This document shows positions 6,879 to 7,871 of a DNA stretch of 7,871 bases, piece by piece. The translations under genes and the position numbers were made by a program. The notes beneath the pieces are model-generated. The model searched no databases and was not told the origin of the DNA. It saw only the letters and a program-made list of their open reading frames with translations. Position 1 is the stretch's first letter; every line of letters starts with the position of its first letter. The stretch comes from Niastella sp. Its GTDB lineage: Bacteria > Bacteroidota > Bacteroidia > Chitinophagales > Chitinophagaceae. Location: contig JAJKIL010000445.1 of assembly GCA_021154515.1 (NCBI GenBank), forward strand, positions 1 through 7,871, written 5' to 3'.

Positions 6879-6896
6879 CAAGTTTCAAGTTTCAAA
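6879..6896. repeat. short tandem heptamer repeat between cysJ and cysI
   Basis: CAAGTTT occurs twice in direct succession (6879-6885 and 6886-6892) and a partial third copy, CAAA, follows. On the minus strand it reads as AAACTTG repeated, in the 46-bp spacer between the cysJ stop and the cysI ATG. Seven is not a multiple of three, so copy-number change here would be tolerated only if it is non-coding, which supports the ATG at 6870 as the cysI start. Confidence 0.55.
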
Positions 6897-6916
6897 TTAA
6901 ATTCACCCACTTCGTT

Positions 6917-7871
6917 CTAATACACATCTTTCAGGAAGCGACCCTCTTCTTTCAACTGGTTCAAATACTCAACTGCCTGGGCGCTTGTTTTACTTCCAAA
7001 TCTTTCAATGATCTGCAGCATGGTATATTCCACATCTACACTCATTGGTTCTTTAGCACCGCAGATGTATACATAGGCGCCATTTTGCAACCACTCATAA
7101 AATGCTTTGGCATTCTCCAGCATTTTATGTTGTACATATATTTTTGATTTCTGGTCTCTTGAAAAGGCAACGTTCACTTTGGTCAGTACGCCTGTCTGGA
7201 TCCAGTTTTGAATTTCTGTTTGATATAAGAAGTCGGTAGTGAAATGCTGATCGCCAAAGAACAGCCAGTTACGACCGCTGGCGCCGGTAGCATCACGCTC
7301 CGCTATAAATGATCTGAACGGTGCAATACCTGTTCCGGGCCCGATCATAATAACATCTTTGTCTTCCGCTGGTAACCGGAACTGGTTGTTTTTATGTACA
7401 TAAAATTCCAGCGGACCTTCAACTGCTAAATCGGCCAGATAGTTTGAGGCCAAACCATGTTTTACTTCCCCGTTCATTTTAAAATTGTCGCGGGCCACGG
7501 TAATATGTACTTCACCGCTGTGTGCGTTGGGTGAAGAGGAAATAGAGTATAATCTTGGCGTGATCGGTTCCAGAATGCCAATCACTTCTTCAAACTGCGC
7601 GGCATTATTTACGGGATAGATCTTTAACAGATCGAGCAGACTGATCTTTGTTTCAGGAATATCCTGTTTTACTATAGCGGCATATTGTTTTACTACGCGC
7701 TCCGGTAAATAGGCAATGTTCACTTTCTTTTTCAACAGCTCGATCATCGTATGCGTTTCGTTGCGGAAGGTTACTGTTTTCTTGCCATCTATGCGTGTCA
7801 ATGCGATAATTTCATCTACAATAGCGGGTGCATTTTCAGGAACAATCCCAATTCAATCACCAAGTTGGTAT
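6917..7871 (-). CDS. cysJ: sulfite reductase flavoprotein (alpha) subunit, C-terminal FAD/NADPH part; 5' end outside window, in-frame TGA
   Basis: CysJ passes electrons from NADPH through FAD to CysI. The visible part is its ferredoxin-reductase-like module: FAD-binding RLYSISSS (7532-7555), the NADPH pyrophosphate loop GPGTGIAPFR (7313-7342), NWLFFGDQHFTTDFLYQ, SRDQKSKIYVQ, YICGAKEPM (starting near 7072), and the family C-terminus FLKDVY. The reading frame is homologous to CysJ right up to the window edge: upstream of an open 294-codon stretch come IGIVPENAPAIVDEIIAL and, beyond it, YQLGD. These are separated by one TGA at 7853-7855, where relatives have Ser in Gly-Asp-Ser-Ile/Leu-Gly. If the TGA is real, only a truncated product starting at TTG 7799-7801 or ATG 7745-7747 could be made from here, lacking the start of the FAD domain. 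The FMN-binding flavodoxin domain would lie outside the window and cannot be judged. The TAG stop is 46 bp before cysI. Confidence 0.88.
7853..7855 (-). other. cysJ: in-frame TGA in cysJ at a conserved serine codon
   Basis: Minus-strand codons from 7870 read TAC CAA CTT GGT GAT TGA ATT GGG ATT GTT CCT, that is Y-Q-L-G-D-stop-I-G-I-V-P. The family pattern is Y-Q-x-G-D-(S/A)-(I/L)-G. A single base change, TCA to TGA, explains it, with no shift of frame on either side. All five other stops in the window are TAA or TAG, but no other long gene carries TGA as a sense codon, so a general code change is unlikely. Confidence 0.8.

Noticed and set aside
6871..6888. TTG start six codons upstream for cysI
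   Set aside because: An ATG lies at 6868-6870, and the extra residues come from a heptamer-repeat spacer with no family similarity.
6674..7147. 157-codon plus-strand frame across the cysI-cysJ junction
   Set aside because: It overlaps two well-recognised minus-strand genes, resembles no known family, and its composition is that of the complement of coding sequence.
7853..7855. Selenocysteine codon or alternative genetic code (TGA as Trp)
   Set aside because: Relatives have serine here, not cysteine, and the other three long genes contain no in-frame TGA while using TGG for Trp. A point nonsense change or sequencing error is simpler.

Overview
The window looks like chromosome from a Bacteroidota species, most likely of the Chitinophagaceae type. 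The support is a TonB-dependent receptor with an N-terminal carboxypeptidase-regulatory-like domain, no Shine-Dalgarno sequences before the start codons, a TAnnTTTG-type -7 element, and protein wording close to Chitinophaga/Niastella relatives. This placement is inference; no marker gene is present.

Layout. (1) Positions 1-279, plus strand: the 3' end of a gene whose product ends in a fibronectin-type-III-like fold, followed by a strong intrinsic terminator (304-336). (2) Positions 355-3393, minus strand: a complete TonB-dependent outer-membrane receptor without a SusD partner. (3) Positions 3394-3649: a 256-bp gap containing three degenerate tandem modules of about 82 bp. Each module is a GC-rich hairpin followed by a GTCTA-type palindrome, and two of the palindromes are followed by a -7-like element. 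The array lies after the sulfur operon and directly before the receptor gene. (4) Positions 3650-7871, minus strand: a tight assimilatory sulfite-reduction operon in the order cysJ (5' part outside the window), cysI, and a fusion of a siroheme-forming dehydrogenase/ferrochelatase with a TauE/SafE (TSUP) membrane transporter.

How the genes work together. CysJ takes electrons from NADPH and passes them to CysI, whose siroheme/4Fe-4S centre reduces sulfite to sulfide for cysteine synthesis. The fusion protein would make the siroheme needed by CysI, and its membrane half would move sulfite or a related anion across the inner membrane. The receptor may bring a sulfur-containing compound across the outer membrane, but that rests only on position.

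Two points deserve most attention. The first is the three-module repeat array before the receptor gene, which reads as a stack of palindromic operator, short transcript and terminator units. The second is an in-frame TGA in cysJ exactly where the family motif Gly-Asp-Ser-Ile/Leu-Gly has serine: the frame is open and homologous on both sides, so this is a one-base nonsense change, a sequencing error or recoding. No RNA gene, insertion sequence, CRISPR array or origin was seen.
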